A DNA stretch of 64,000 nt from Myxococcales bacterium (GTDB lineage Bacteria; Myxococcota_A; Polyangia; Haliangiales; Haliangiaceae), in assembly GCA_016716835.1 (NCBI GenBank), contig JADJUW010000001.1:1260001-1324000 (forward strand), in the 5' to 3' direction. This document shows, piece by piece, positions 27,082-35,523 of the stretch. How positions within the stretch are numbered: the stretch's first letter is position 1; every line of letters starts with the position of its first letter. The translations under genes and the position numbers were made by a program. The notes beneath the pieces were generated by a model. That model saw only the letters and a list, made by a program, of their open reading frames with translations. It searched no databases and was not told where the DNA came from.

Positions 27082-27942
27082 CTACGCCCGTTTGGCAAAC
27101 GTCACGCGCGGATGGTTGGCTAGATCGTGGCGCGTCGCGGCAGGTGTATAGCCACCGTGGGCATCGATCAGGCGTGCCACCGCCGCGCCCTGATCAAAGC
27201 CGTGCTCGAGCGCCAGCAGGCCACCCGGTTGCAAGCGGGGATGGGCCTGGGCGATGAGGCGCCCGAAGAGCACCAGGCCATCGTCGCCACCGTCGAGCGC
27301 CAACCGCGGTTCGCGGCGGACGTCGGCCGCCAGCCCGGCGATATCGCCGCTAGGTATATAAGGTAGGTTCGCGACGATGGCGTCAAAGACCTCGTCGGCG
27401 GCGGGTGCGAGCAAGTCGCCTATGCGAAACGAGATGCGATCCGCGCAGCCATGCTGGGCGGCGTTGGCCGCGGCGACGGCGAGCGCCTCGGGCGAGATGT
27501 CGATGCCGACGCAGCGGCTGGCTGGTCGTTCGAGCGCCAACGTGATAATCACCGCGCCTGAGCCAACACCAACCTCCGCGATGCGCCACGGCGCCTGCTT
27601 GTCTGCCAAGGCGTCGAGCGCGGTCTCGACTAAGACCTCGGTATCGTGGCGCGGCACCAGCACGGCCGGCGTGACCGCGAAGGTCCGCGACCAAAATTCC
27701 TGCGTGCCGAGCAAGTAGGCAAGCGGCGCGCCGGCGAGCCGCTGCTTTATGAGGTCGCGAATGCGCGCCAGCTCGTCGGCCGATAACGGCCGGTCAAAGC
27801 CGGTGTAGAGCTGCATCTTATTGCAACCCAGGCCATGCGCGACGAGCAACTGCGCCTCCAGGCGCGGCGTCTCGAGCCCGGCGTCGCCAAAGCGCTTGCT
27901 CGTCCAATCGAGCACCGCCAATGTCGTCCACGGCTCGCTCAT
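27082..27942 (-). CDS. prmC: Peptide chain release factor N5-glutamine methyltransferase
   Basis: A 286-residue SAM methyltransferase that methylates the Gln of the GGQ motif in RF1/RF2. The N-terminal helical domain (LETPRLEAQLLVAHGLGCNK, YLLGTQEFWSRTFAVTPAVLVPRHDTEVLVE) is diagnostic. Motif I is GVGSGAVIITLAL and the catalytic tetrapeptide reads NLPY (in VANLPYIPS) instead of NPPY, a variant seen in other PrmC proteins. ATG 27942 is chosen: it overlaps the upstream aminotransferase stop by four bases. No prfA is adjacent. Confidence 0.92.
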   Translation of the reverse strand: MSEPWTTLAVLDWTSKRFGDAGLETPRLEAQLLVAHGLGCNKMQLYTGFDRPLSADELARIRDLIKQRLAGAPLAYLLGTQEFWSRTFAVTPAVLVPRHDTEVLVETALDALADKQAPWRIAEVGVGSGAVIITLALERPASRCVGIDISPEALAVAAANAAQHGCADRISFRIGDLLAPAADEVFDAIVANLPYIPSGDIAGLAADVRREPRLALDGGDDGLVLFGRLIAQAHPRLQPGGLLALEHGFDQGAAVARLIDAHGGYTPAATRHDLANHPRVTFAKRA

Positions 27943-29168
27943 CGCGGCGCCTGGCGCGCCAAAACCGCGTTGATGCGGTCGATGCCGACGGCTAAGCGGC
28001 GCGCGTCGACGGCGGTGAAGCACAGGCGCGCAAACCCGGCGTAGGCCGCGCCAAATGCCGAGCCTGGCGCGAGCATGACGCCCGCCTCGGCAAAATTTTC
28101 GAGCACGTTCATGCCGTCCTGCCCTGCGCACCACGGCCTAAGATCGAGAAAGAGATAGGTGCTGCCGTGAGGCAATCGACTCGGGACCGATAACGTTGCC
28201 GCCGCGGCGTGGGCCGCCGCGAGGTATTCTTCACGCGCCTGCGCGAGGAATTCGTCGCCCGCGCGCATCGCGGCCAAGGCGGCGCGCTGCAGCGCCTGCG
28301 GCACGTTGTAGACCGTGTAATTTGAGATCTTCCGCAACGCCGCGATGACGTCATCTGGGCCCACCACATAGCCCAGTCGCAGGCCCGCCATGCCGTAGCT
28401 CTTTGAAAACGAAAACACGGTGAGCGTGCGCGCGGCCGCCTCGGGCAGCGAGCCGATGCTCACGTGCTGGCCGCGATACACATAGTGCTCATAGACCTCG
28501 TCGGCCAAGATCCAAAGTTGATGCGCCTGAGCGAACTGCGCGATTTGGCGCAGCTGCGCTTCGTCGTAGACATAGCCGTCGGGGTTATTCGGCGTCCCGA
28601 GATAAATCGCCTTGGTGCGCGGCGACAGCCCCGAGGCGAGCCGCGCGGCGATAGCGTCGTCACCGCTCAATTCCCCGGCGAGCAAGGCCTGCGAGACATC
28701 GACTTCCACGGGCACCACCTGATGCGCCTGCGCGATGCCACTAATGAGCGGCCAATGCGGCGACAGCACGAGCAACTCGTCGCCCGGATTGAGCAAGGTC
28801 GCGACCGCGCACGACAAGCCATGCGTGGCGCCGCACGTAACCTGCACGCCCGCCGACGAAATCTGCAGCTTATTTTGCTGCCTCACTTTTTCGGCGATGG
28901 CGTCAATTAGTGGCGGCCAACCCGCGGGGGCCGCATAGGCATAGAGCTCTCGCGCCTGCGCCTCGGCGGCATCGGCCGCGGTAAACCCCTGCTGCCCAAG
29001 GCGCGCCGCGAGCGGGGGATCGCGGTACGTATCGCCAATTTGCAGCGAGATTGCGTCGCCCGAAAATCGCGCCAAGCGTTCGTAGAGCCGCGAAAAAATC
29101 GAAGGCGGCAGCGAGGCCGCGGCGAGAGAAAGTGGCGGCAACGATGGCATGCGTGGCCATGGTAGCAT
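27939..29168 (-). CDS. Class I/II PLP-dependent aminotransferase
   Basis: A 409-residue fold-type I aminotransferase. The substrate-binding region reads QVTCGATHGLSCAVATLLNPGDE. NNPDGYVYD contains the conserved Asn-Pro-Asp, ILADEVYEHYVY carries the Asp and Tyr that contact PLP, and FSFSKSYGMAGLRLGYVV has the PLP lysine. An aspartate- or aromatic-type specificity is possible but cannot be read. ATG 29168 or ATG 29150 may be the start. Its stop overlaps prmC, and it is divergent from the GT39 gene. Confidence 0.88.
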   Translation of the reverse strand: MLPWPRMPSLPPLSLAAASLPPSIFSRLYERLARFSGDAISLQIGDTYRDPPLAARLGQQGFTAADAAEAQARELYAYAAPAGWPPLIDAIAEKVRQQNKLQISSAGVQVTCGATHGLSCAVATLLNPGDELLVLSPHWPLISGIAQAHQVVPVEVDVSQALLAGELSGDDAIAARLASGLSPRTKAIYLGTPNNPDGYVYDEAQLRQIAQFAQAHQLWILADEVYEHYVYRGQHVSIGSLPEAAARTLTVFSFSKSYGMAGLRLGYVVGPDDVIAALRKISNYTVYNVPQALQRAALAAMRAGDEFLAQAREEYLAAAHAAAATLSVPSRLPHGSTYLFLDLRPWCAGQDGMNVLENFAEAGVMLAPGSAFGAAYAGFARLCFTAVDARRLAVGIDRINAVLARQAPR

Positions 29169-29194
29169 GGAGCATTTTGGTCTAACTTGCGGCG

Positions 29195-31582
29195 GTGGAG
29201 AATTCTCCGGCCCCGCTGCTGCCTGCGCCGAGAGCCGCCGAGTGGCTGATCATCGCGCTGATGGGGGCGGCGTTGTTCTTGCCAGGCCTTGGGCGTTACT
29301 CCTTGGTCGATCCGTGGGAGACGCACTATGCCGAGGTGGCGCGGCGCATGGTGGCGGATGACGACTACGTCCGCACGCAATGGTCCGACGAGGGCTTTCG
29401 CAGCAAGCCCGTTCTCACATTCTGGTTGATGAGCGCCAGCATGCACGCGGCGGGGGTTGGCGGCGAAGGCGCCTACGACGGCGAAATGGCGGCGACCGAT
29501 GCGCCGACGCGCGCGGTGCGCCTGCCCTTTGCCATCTGCGGCCTGCTCGGCCTGCTCGCGCTTTGGTATTCCTTGCGCCGCACGGTCGGGCGGCCGGTGG
29601 CGTGGGCCGCGTTTGCCGTCGTCGCAACCTCGCCGTTCTATTTGCTCGTCGCGCGCCAGGCGATTACCGACATGACCATGGTCGCGGCGCTCACCGGCGC
29701 GATCGCGGCATTTGTGCTCGCGCAGGAGGCCGGCGAAACGCCGCTGCCAACTCGCCGCGTGTGGCGCTGGCATCTGCATGCGGGCCATGTCGCGCTGGCG
29801 TTGCTTGTCGCATTTACCGCCTGGCAGGCGTACTTGCTCGCGACCTACCCAAGCGCGCATGCCACCGCGCTGCGGCAGGTGTCGCTTGGCGGTTCGCGGA
29901 TCGAGATCTCGGTGGTGCTGCGGACGCTAGCGATCGCGATGATGGCGGGGCTCGGCTTATTGTTCATTGGTAGGCGCGTCACCACGGTGCGTCAGCTCGC
30001 CATGCTGGTATTTTTTGCGCTGCTTGGCGTGTCGATTTTGGGCAAGGGCTTGCCGGCCTTTGGCGTCGCGGGCCTGGTCGCGGCGATCGCCGTCTTGACC
30101 ATGGGGCGCTGGCGCCGCCTCTTTGCCGGCGACTACGAGCTGTGGCGCGGCTTTCTCTTGGTGGTGCTCATTGCCGTGCCATGGCACTACGGCATGTATG
30201 CCGCCGAAGGGCCGCTCTTTTACTCTGAATACGTCGGCACGCATTTGCTGGGGCGCGCGTTTAGCGGCGTCTTTGGCGAGCGCGGCACGTTTGTCTTTTA
30301 CATCAAGCAACTCGGCCTTGGCCTGTTTCCGTGGATCGCGCTGGTGCCGTTTGCACTCGGCATGGCGACGCGCCTCACGCTGCAGACGCGCGAGCATCGC
30401 GTCATGGTGACGTATGGCATCTGGGCAGCGGTCGCGGTGGCATTTTTCGCGATGGTGCAGACTAAGTTTCACCACTATATCTTGCCCGCGGTGCCGCCGC
30501 TGGGCGTCTTGATCGCGTGGAGCGTTTGTCAAGCGTGGCAAGCGCGGCGTGCGCTGCCCCTGATTCTTGTCGGCATCGGCGGCGCGTGGGCGGTGTTGGT
30601 CGCAAACGACCTCATGGCCGACCCCGCGATGTGGATAGAGATGTTCGTATTTCGTTTTGATCGCCCGTGGCCGCTCGCCGCGCCGTGGAGCATCGACCCA
30701 AGCGACCGCATCTTTGCGGTGGGCCTGCTCTCACTTGTGCTGCTGCTGATCGCGGGGCTGGTGCGACGCGCCGCCCGGCCAGCCATCGCCGCTTTTTTTG
30801 CGCTGGCGATCGCGCAAGCGGGGTGGCTTGCGCATGGCTATATGAAGGACGCCGGCACGCATTGGGGCATGCGCGATGCCATGCGCGCCTACTATGCCGA
30901 GCGCGACATCTATGGCGCCGAGCTGGTTTATTTTTCGCCACAACAACTCGCGCGCGAATGGCAAGGGCGCACGTCGTGGACCTTGCCGACCGTGGTGCCC
31001 GCGCACGTGACCATCGGCCAGCCGATGGCGATTCGCATCGCGCTGCGCGGCGAGGGTGCGCAGCAATGGGTCTTGCCGGCGCATGTGGTTAGCCTATCGC
31101 CGCACGCGATTGATTTGCAGCTGGTCGCGCCCGCGCTGGCGGACCAGGCGTTCGCCTCATGGCACGCCGCGCTGGCCAAGGGACAGCAGCTCCTAGCCGC
31201 GCGCACCTCCGATTGCGTGCCGGCCACCCGCAAGGGCGCACCATGCGCCGCACCTGCCGCGCCAATTCGCTTGGTCGACGCCAGCCGCTTGCTCGCCTGG
31301 GCATTATATTGGCGCGGCGAGCATTTCTGGACAAGCGACGTAATCTACGGCCCGCTGCCGTCCTATCAAACCTCGTCGGGTCAGAGCACCGAAGCTTCGT
31401 ATCTCACCAACTATCTAAGCGACCCCAGCCGCGCCACCGCCGGTCGCACGTATTTCATTTTGTCCGAAGCGCGCCACGCCGGCACCGCACAAGGCGCCAT
31501 GCCCACCGACGTCAGCAAGGCAACGTTCCGCAAGCTCAACACCGATAGCAATAAATTCACGTTGTCGATGTTTACGTTGTAG
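29195..31582 (+). CDS. ArnT/PMT-like glycosyltransferase, GT39-type membrane protein
   Basis: A 795-residue polytopic GT-C glycosyltransferase. DPWETHYAEVARRMV in the first periplasmic loop contains the conserved acidic residues that bind the metal/lipid-phosphate sugar. A dozen or so transmembrane spans follow, then a soluble periplasmic C-terminal part of about 250 residues. It would transfer a sugar from a polyprenyl phosphate donor to lipid or protein. Start is GTG 29195. No lipid-A or S-layer genes flank it, so the acceptor is unknown. Confidence 0.85.
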   Translation: MENSPAPLLPAPRAAEWLIIALMGAALFLPGLGRYSLVDPWETHYAEVARRMVADDDYVRTQWSDEGFRSKPVLTFWLMSASMHAAGVGGEGAYDGEMAATDAPTRAVRLPFAICGLLGLLALWYSLRRTVGRPVAWAAFAVVATSPFYLLVARQAITDMTMVAALTGAIAAFVLAQEAGETPLPTRRVWRWHLHAGHVALALLVAFTAWQAYLLATYPSAHATALRQVSLGGSRIEISVVLRTLAIAMMAGLGLLFIGRRVTTVRQLAMLVFFALLGVSILGKGLPAFGVAGLVAAIAVLTMGRWRRLFAGDYELWRGFLLVVLIAVPWHYGMYAAEGPLFYSEYVGTHLLGRAFSGVFGERGTFVFYIKQLGLGLFPWIALVPFALGMATRLTLQTREHRVMVTYGIWAAVAVAFFAMVQTKFHHYILPAVPPLGVLIAWSVCQAWQARRALPLILVGIGGAWAVLVANDLMADPAMWIEMFVFRFDRPWPLAAPWSIDPSDRIFAVGLLSLVLLLIAGLVRRAARPAIAAFFALAIAQAGWLAHGYMKDAGTHWGMRDAMRAYYAERDIYGAELVYFSPQQLAREWQGRTSWTLPTVVPAHVTIGQPMAIRIALRGEGAQQWVLPAHVVSLSPHAIDLQLVAPALADQAFASWHAALAKGQQLLAARTSDCVPATRKGAPCAAPAAPIRLVDASRLLAWALYWRGEHFWTSDVIYGPLPSYQTSSGQSTEASYLTNYLSDPSRATAGRTYFILSEARHAGTAQGAMPTDVSKATFRKLNTDSNKFTLSMFTL

Positions 31583-31612
31583 CGGTGCGCCGCGGCCGCG
31601 ATAACCGCTTGC

Positions 31613-32032
31613 ATGAGCCCGCCCGCAGCTCAGCCTGCCGTGGTACGCTACCACCTGCCCATGAGAGCGCTCGCCTGGATCGCCGTCACCGTATTTTGGT
31701 CGCTGGTGACGGGCTTTGCCCATGCGACGAGCGCGCACGCTTGGACCTGCTCAGCGATCCTGGTGGCCAGCTATGCGGTCGTCTTTGAGACCTATGACCG
31801 GCGTTGGCGCGGCGCGCGGCATGGCCTGCCACGTGCCGCCGGCCTGCTCGCGTTGACGACGCTGATCGCGGTCGGCCTGGTTCACCTCGCCTACACCCGT
31901 TGGTTTGGAAATTACCAGCCGCGCATGTGGTACGAGAATTTCGTCATCGACTACCTAGGCGGATGGGTCCATCTCGTCGTCGCGATGTGGCTGACCAGGC
32001 GCCCCGCCCGCGCGCTGCAGATTTCCGTTTGA
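31613..32032 (+). CDS. Small integral membrane protein of unknown function
   Basis: A 139-residue protein with about four hydrophobic spans (residues 17-40, 44-60, 75-95 and 112-130). An aromatic loop (RWFGNYQPRMWYENF) lies between the third and fourth. No family recognised. ATG 31613 is used; ATG 31661 would start just before the first span. It follows the GT39 gene by 30 bases on the same strand and may be co-transcribed with it. Confidence 0.55.
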   Translation: MSPPAAQPAVVRYHLPMRALAWIAVTVFWSLVTGFAHATSAHAWTCSAILVASYAVVFETYDRRWRGARHGLPRAAGLLALTTLIAVGLVHLAYTRWFGNYQPRMWYENFVIDYLGGWVHLVVAMWLTRRPARALQISV

Positions 32033-32062
32033 GTCATTGGGCGTCGCTGGTAGCCTCGCCGC

Positions 32063-32656
32063 ATGCAAGGCTGCATGATTGGCGCATTGGTGGCAACGCT
32101 GGCGGCTTGCGGCACAACGCGCACGTTGGCAGGACCGGCCGCAGAGGCAGGTCCTCGTCGAGGCAAGCTCGTCAAATTTCATCCGCGCAACCTGCTCGAC
32201 GTGGTGCGGACAATCTCGGTAGACGCCCCTGATGGCGCCGTTGTGCTCCACCATGGCGACGCCCACCACGGCGGCGGTAGTTTCTTGGCGACCAACCATG
32301 AGGAGCTCAGGTTCATGGCTGATCGCTGGGCCCTGCCACCCATGCCAACGGTGGACTTCGCCACCCATTTGGTCGTCGGCATAACCTATGAAAGCAATCC
32401 GTGCCGCAAGCAGGTGAGAGGCTTGGCGCTTTCCGCCTCCAGCACCTTAGAAGTTAAGCATCACGCCGACGCACCGGGACCCGATGGCGAGGCCATCATG
32501 TGCACCGACCTTGCCATGTCTCACTGCCTCGTCATTGCCATCCCCCTCGACTTTCTGCCGCGCTCGTTCACGGCCACGACCATTGAAATGGCAGAAGACT
32601 TGGCGAACGACACCCGACCCTGGCGTGGCTATGCCTTCGAGCTGCCGGCATCATAA
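32063..32656 (+). CDS. Putative lipoprotein, weakly PrcB-like
   Basis: A 197-residue protein beginning with a lipoprotein signal (LVATLAAC, Cys16). The mature part contains MPTVDFATHLVVGITYES, then a strand pair, then CLVIAIPLDFLP. This faintly recalls the fold of the PrcB C-terminal domain, though the typical glycine motif is missing. Function unknown. The gene is followed by a 16-bp hairpin (32735-32773). Confidence 0.55.
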   Translation: MQGCMIGALVATLAACGTTRTLAGPAAEAGPRRGKLVKFHPRNLLDVVRTISVDAPDGAVVLHHGDAHHGGGSFLATNHEELRFMADRWALPPMPTVDFATHLVVGITYESNPCRKQVRGLALSASSTLEVKHHADAPGPDGEAIMCTDLAMSHCLVIAIPLDFLPRSFTATTIEMAEDLANDTRPWRGYAFELPAS

Positions 32657-32734
32657 TTGGACGTGGGGACGACCCTCAAGCAGTTCGACGGGCGACGCAT
32701 TGATAGCTTCAGCGCGACGCACGGCCAGTTACAT

Positions 32735-32773
32735 TAGACAAGATGGTTGGCGGCCGTCCAACCATCTTGTCTA
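32735..32773. repeat. Perfect 16-bp inverted repeat between convergent genes
   Basis: The arm TAGACAAGATGGTTGG (32735-32750) is exactly complementary to CCAACCATCTTGTCTA (32758-32773), with the loop CGGCCGT. The last three bases of the right arm are the TAG stop of the nucleotidyltransferase gene read on the minus strand. There is no T run on either side, so it is not a standard intrinsic terminator. It could act as an mRNA 3'-end stabiliser for both convergent transcripts, or be a target of a site-specific enzyme. Confidence 0.75.
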
Positions 32774-33454
32774 GCCGCGACGTCCGCTGACACGCCATGC
32801 GCGATCGAACTCGCCAGCGCGGTCGGTTTCGAGCAGCGCGTCAAATTCTCGCAACGTGCGCCGGATCGCCTTTGGGTCAATAATGTCGTTTGACGTCAAC
32901 AGCATCTCGACGTCGGCAACATCTTGGGTTCGCGCGGCGATCATTTTATAGATAATCAGGTCACTCAACCCCACCACCGGGATGGCGACGCCAAAGAGCT
33001 TTCGTCGCTTCGCATTGCGTGCGGCGCGAAGTTCAAACTCCTGCATTGCAAAACTAATGTCGATCGGAACGCCCGTGGGCTGGTGGACTACGAGCAACAC
33101 AAGGTTTTGCTCGGCAAATGCCGCCGCATTTTTGATTCGCGGCGCGAAGCCATACGCCTTAGCTGCGGCGAGCAACTTAGCTGCCGCGGTTGGCCCGGTT
33201 GGCACCCACGCCAGATCGATATCTTGCGTGGTGCGAGCCTGGCCATGCGCGATGACAGCCATGCCGCCAATGACGGAGTACGGCTGACCGACGGTGTCGA
33301 GCCACGCAACTAGATCTTTGATCGCCTGGCTAAATCCCGGTTGTACAGCGGATGCCGCCCCGCCCGTTTTGCGAATTCGACCCACAGCGCGCGCACCGGG
33401 AGCGCTCTTTCTTCGTGCAATTTTCGTTGGTTTGGGTTTTGAAGAGTTGCCCAT
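32771..33454 (-). CDS. Nucleotidyltransferase of the MNT/AbiEii-like type
   Basis: A 227-residue protein. The core reads YSVIGGMAVIAHGQARTTQDIDLAW, the GG-x(n)-DxD pattern of minimal nucleotidyltransferases. VPIDISFAMQEFELRAARNAKRR and IPVVGLSDLIIYKMIAARTQDVADVE are typical of AbiEii/DUF6036-like proteins that form toxin-antitoxin pairs. The first 40 residues are basic and low-complexity, so the true start may be GTG 33385. An overlapping 90-residue ORF precedes it. Partner and toxicity are inference. Confidence 0.7.
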   Translation of the reverse strand: MGNSSKPKPTKIARRKSAPGARAVGRIRKTGGAASAVQPGFSQAIKDLVAWLDTVGQPYSVIGGMAVIAHGQARTTQDIDLAWVPTGPTAAAKLLAAAKAYGFAPRIKNAAAFAEQNLVLLVVHQPTGVPIDISFAMQEFELRAARNAKRRKLFGVAIPVVGLSDLIIYKMIAARTQDVADVEMLLTSNDIIDPKAIRRTLREFDALLETDRAGEFDRAWRVSGRRG

Positions 33455-33582
33455 GTCGCGCTCAGTAAGCTTGCCGCAGTTTGTTGAGACTTGATCGAGC
33501 TTTGGACCTTGCGGGTAAGCTTCGCAACGTTTGCGTGCGCCCGCAGCCAGCCCTCGACGGTCTTAGGATTAAATGACCGCAT
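33310..33582 (-). CDS. Possible small helical protein overlapping the nucleotidyltransferase gene
   Basis: A 90-residue ORF whose 3' half overlaps the first 145 bases of the nucleotidyltransferase ORF in another frame. The sequence looks like a helical protein (PKTVEGWLRAHANVAKL, LPVRALWVEFAKRAGRHP) and its stop sits just where the conserved nucleotidyltransferase core begins. That arrangement is common for coupled toxin-antitoxin genes. No family recognised. It is either real with the downstream gene starting late, or a shadow of an unusually long N-terminus. Confidence 0.35.
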   Translation of the reverse strand: MRSFNPKTVEGWLRAHANVAKLTRKVQSSIKSQQTAASLLSATWATLQNPNQRKLHEERALPVRALWVEFAKRAGRHPLYNRDLARRSKI

Positions 33583-33652
33583 GACAACCCGACTCTACCA
33601 CGCCACGAGGGAGCACGCGCATGATCTCGCGGATTCAATTATGCCCAAGGCG

Positions 33653-34051
33653 TTAGCCCGCGGCGGCTTTGACCGACAGCACGAGCGTCATTGGGTTTTT
33701 GGGCGAGGCGCGGAACCCATAGCGCTCGCAGAAGGCTTTTGCCTCCTCGGATATCGCATGTACCAAGACGCCGCGAATGCCCATGATCGCCGCGGCCTGC
33801 ACGGTGCGCAAGACGGCGTCCTGCAAGAGAGCGACGCCCAGGCCCTTGCCCTGCCATCGGTGATCAACGGCGAGCCTTCCAAGCACGATCATCGGAACCG
33901 GATCGGGCATGTTACGGCGTATCGCACCTGGCGCTTGGAATAGATCGAGCGCACCAGAGGCGAGGCAGTAGTAGCCGACGACGACCTGCGGCAGGCTGGC
34001 TACCACATAGGTGCGAGACGCGCCACTCGCTTGATTCGCAATGTAGCCGTG
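33653..34051 (-). pseudogene. GNAT acetyltransferase (TacT-like toxin), N-terminally truncated
   Basis: The C-terminal two thirds of a GNAT of the toxin-antitoxin class are intact: VVVGYYCLASGAL, VLGRLAVDHRWQGKGLG (acetyl-CoA loop), LLQDAVLRTV and AFCERYGFRAS. Reading on upstream in the same frame gives ANQASGASRTYVV, a stretch conserved in this family. A TGA at 34052-34054 then cuts it, with no ATG before it. The first usable start (GTG 34006) drops this conserved stretch. About 35-45 N-terminal residues are missing and no DUF1778/CopG antitoxin gene is adjacent, so this is probably a decayed toxin gene. Confidence 0.65.
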
Positions 34052-34172
34052 TCAGCCGGTACGCTGACGTGCAGGCCACCATCTCGCATTTGCGTCGCGA
34101 CGCTCGCGATTGCATGCGATTGCCGCGAGGCACCGATAGCGCTGCCCGGCAAATGTGGCTAGCCTCCGCCCC

Positions 34173-35393
34173 ATGAAGTGGGATTCCAGCTATGTCGTGT
34201 CGCGGCAGCTCATCATCAAGATCGCGCCCGACGGGGATTTTCACGTCGGCACGTCGATGTCGCGCGAGCTGCACGCGATCAGCCAAGACGTCATGCCGGT
34301 GTTGCAGGCCTTCCACCGCCCGCGCACGCCCAAGGAGGTCGCCGCGCTGCTCGCCGCGGACTATGAAATTTCGCCCGAAGAGCTCATGGCGACGCTGAAT
34401 GACTTGGTGCGGATGGAGGCGCTGACCCCCGCGGATGACGCGGCCCCAACCGCACAAACCGACGAACGTTTTGGCTCCGCCCTGACCCACTACTTCATGC
34501 TCAACGACGCCGAGCGCGTGCTTTCCTACAAGATGGCGATCGAGCAAGCGGCCAAAGATAAGGTGGTGGTGGAGATCGGCTGTGGCACTGGCATTTTATC
34601 GCTGATCGCGGCGCAGGCGGGCGCCAAGCACGTCTACGCCATCGAAGAGGCCGCCATCGCGGACGTCGCGCAAGAGATGTTTGAGGTCAACGGCATGGCC
34701 GATCGCATCACCTTGGTGCGCGGCAACAGCCTCAATGTCCGCCTGCCCGAGCGCGCCGATCTGCTCATTCACGAGATCATCGGCACCGACCCCATCGATG
34801 AAAATATCTTGCCGGTCATCGACGATGCCCGCCAAAAACTGCTGCGCGCCGGCGGTCAACTCCTGCCACACAGGCCGGATATTTTTGCGATTGGCTATGA
34901 GTCCGATACCAACATGCGCGTCGCCCCCGACATCTTTGAGCTCTCGACGTTAGATTACCAACAGCGCTACAACCTCAACTTCGAACCCTTGGCCAAGGCC
35001 CTAAAAAAGGCGGTGCCACCGCAGGCCGTGCGGCCGACGCTCAACGCGGGGGAGCGCATGTTTCCGCTCGGCAATTTTCGCACCGCCGAGCACTTGCTTT
35101 GCAGCCTCGACCTCACCCAGCCGATTTGGCCCCAGCTGCCCAATGGCGCGACAAAATTCCCCTTGCACGTTACCCGCAACGGCTTCCTCAGCGGCGCGTT
35201 TGTGTACTTTCGGGCACACCTGCACGGTGCCATTACGGTTGGCAATCGCCCCTTCATGCCGCTCAACAGCTGGACGTTTAGTTGGCATGGCTTTGAGCCA
35301 CGGGCCGTCCGCGCCGGCGATGTCGTAGGCGCGCAGTTTGCCATCTCCCAGGACCTGCAAAACATGTCGTGTCAGCTTTCGCTGGTCGCTTAG
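34173..35393 (+). CDS. Protein arginine methyltransferase-like enzyme with PqqD/RRE-like N-terminal domain
   Basis: A 406-residue protein. Residues about 15-90 (RELHAISQDVMPVLQAF, RTPKEVAALLAADYEISPEELMATLNDLVRMEAL) have the winged-helix pattern of PqqD-like domains, the fold used as RiPP recognition elements. The rest is a class I SAM methyltransferase with PRMT signatures: HYFMLNDAERVLSYKMAI (motif X region), VVEIGCGTG (GCGTG 136-140) and HAVYAIE-like KHVYAIEEA. A double-E loop, HEIIGTDPIDEN, has Glu201 and Glu210 nine apart, as in PRMT1. A C-terminal beta-barrel-like region follows. It should methylate arginine in a protein or peptide; the substrate is unknown. ATG 34173 begins the conserved part. 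Confidence 0.8.
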   Translation: MKWDSSYVVSRQLIIKIAPDGDFHVGTSMSRELHAISQDVMPVLQAFHRPRTPKEVAALLAADYEISPEELMATLNDLVRMEALTPADDAAPTAQTDERFGSALTHYFMLNDAERVLSYKMAIEQAAKDKVVVEIGCGTGILSLIAAQAGAKHVYAIEEAAIADVAQEMFEVNGMADRITLVRGNSLNVRLPERADLLIHEIIGTDPIDENILPVIDDARQKLLRAGGQLLPHRPDIFAIGYESDTNMRVAPDIFELSTLDYQQRYNLNFEPLAKALKKAVPPQAVRPTLNAGERMFPLGNFRTAEHLLCSLDLTQPIWPQLPNGATKFPLHVTRNGFLSGAFVYFRAHLHGAITVGNRPFMPLNSWTFSWHGFEPRAVRAGDVVGAQFAISQDLQNMSCQLSLVA

Positions 35394-35523
35394 GCGCGCC
35401 GCGCGGGCTGGGGAGTAAAGGCGCCAGCATCGACAAAGCGCCCCCGATAGAACGTTCTCAGAGACAGCCAAAAGTATCTATTGCCCCTACTGCCCTAGTG
35501 CCGAGGGGGCGGCCTCAGGTGGC

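Noticed and set aside
32735..32773. Ordinary intrinsic terminator
   Set aside because: The stem is perfect but no T run follows on either strand, so it is listed as an inverted repeat.
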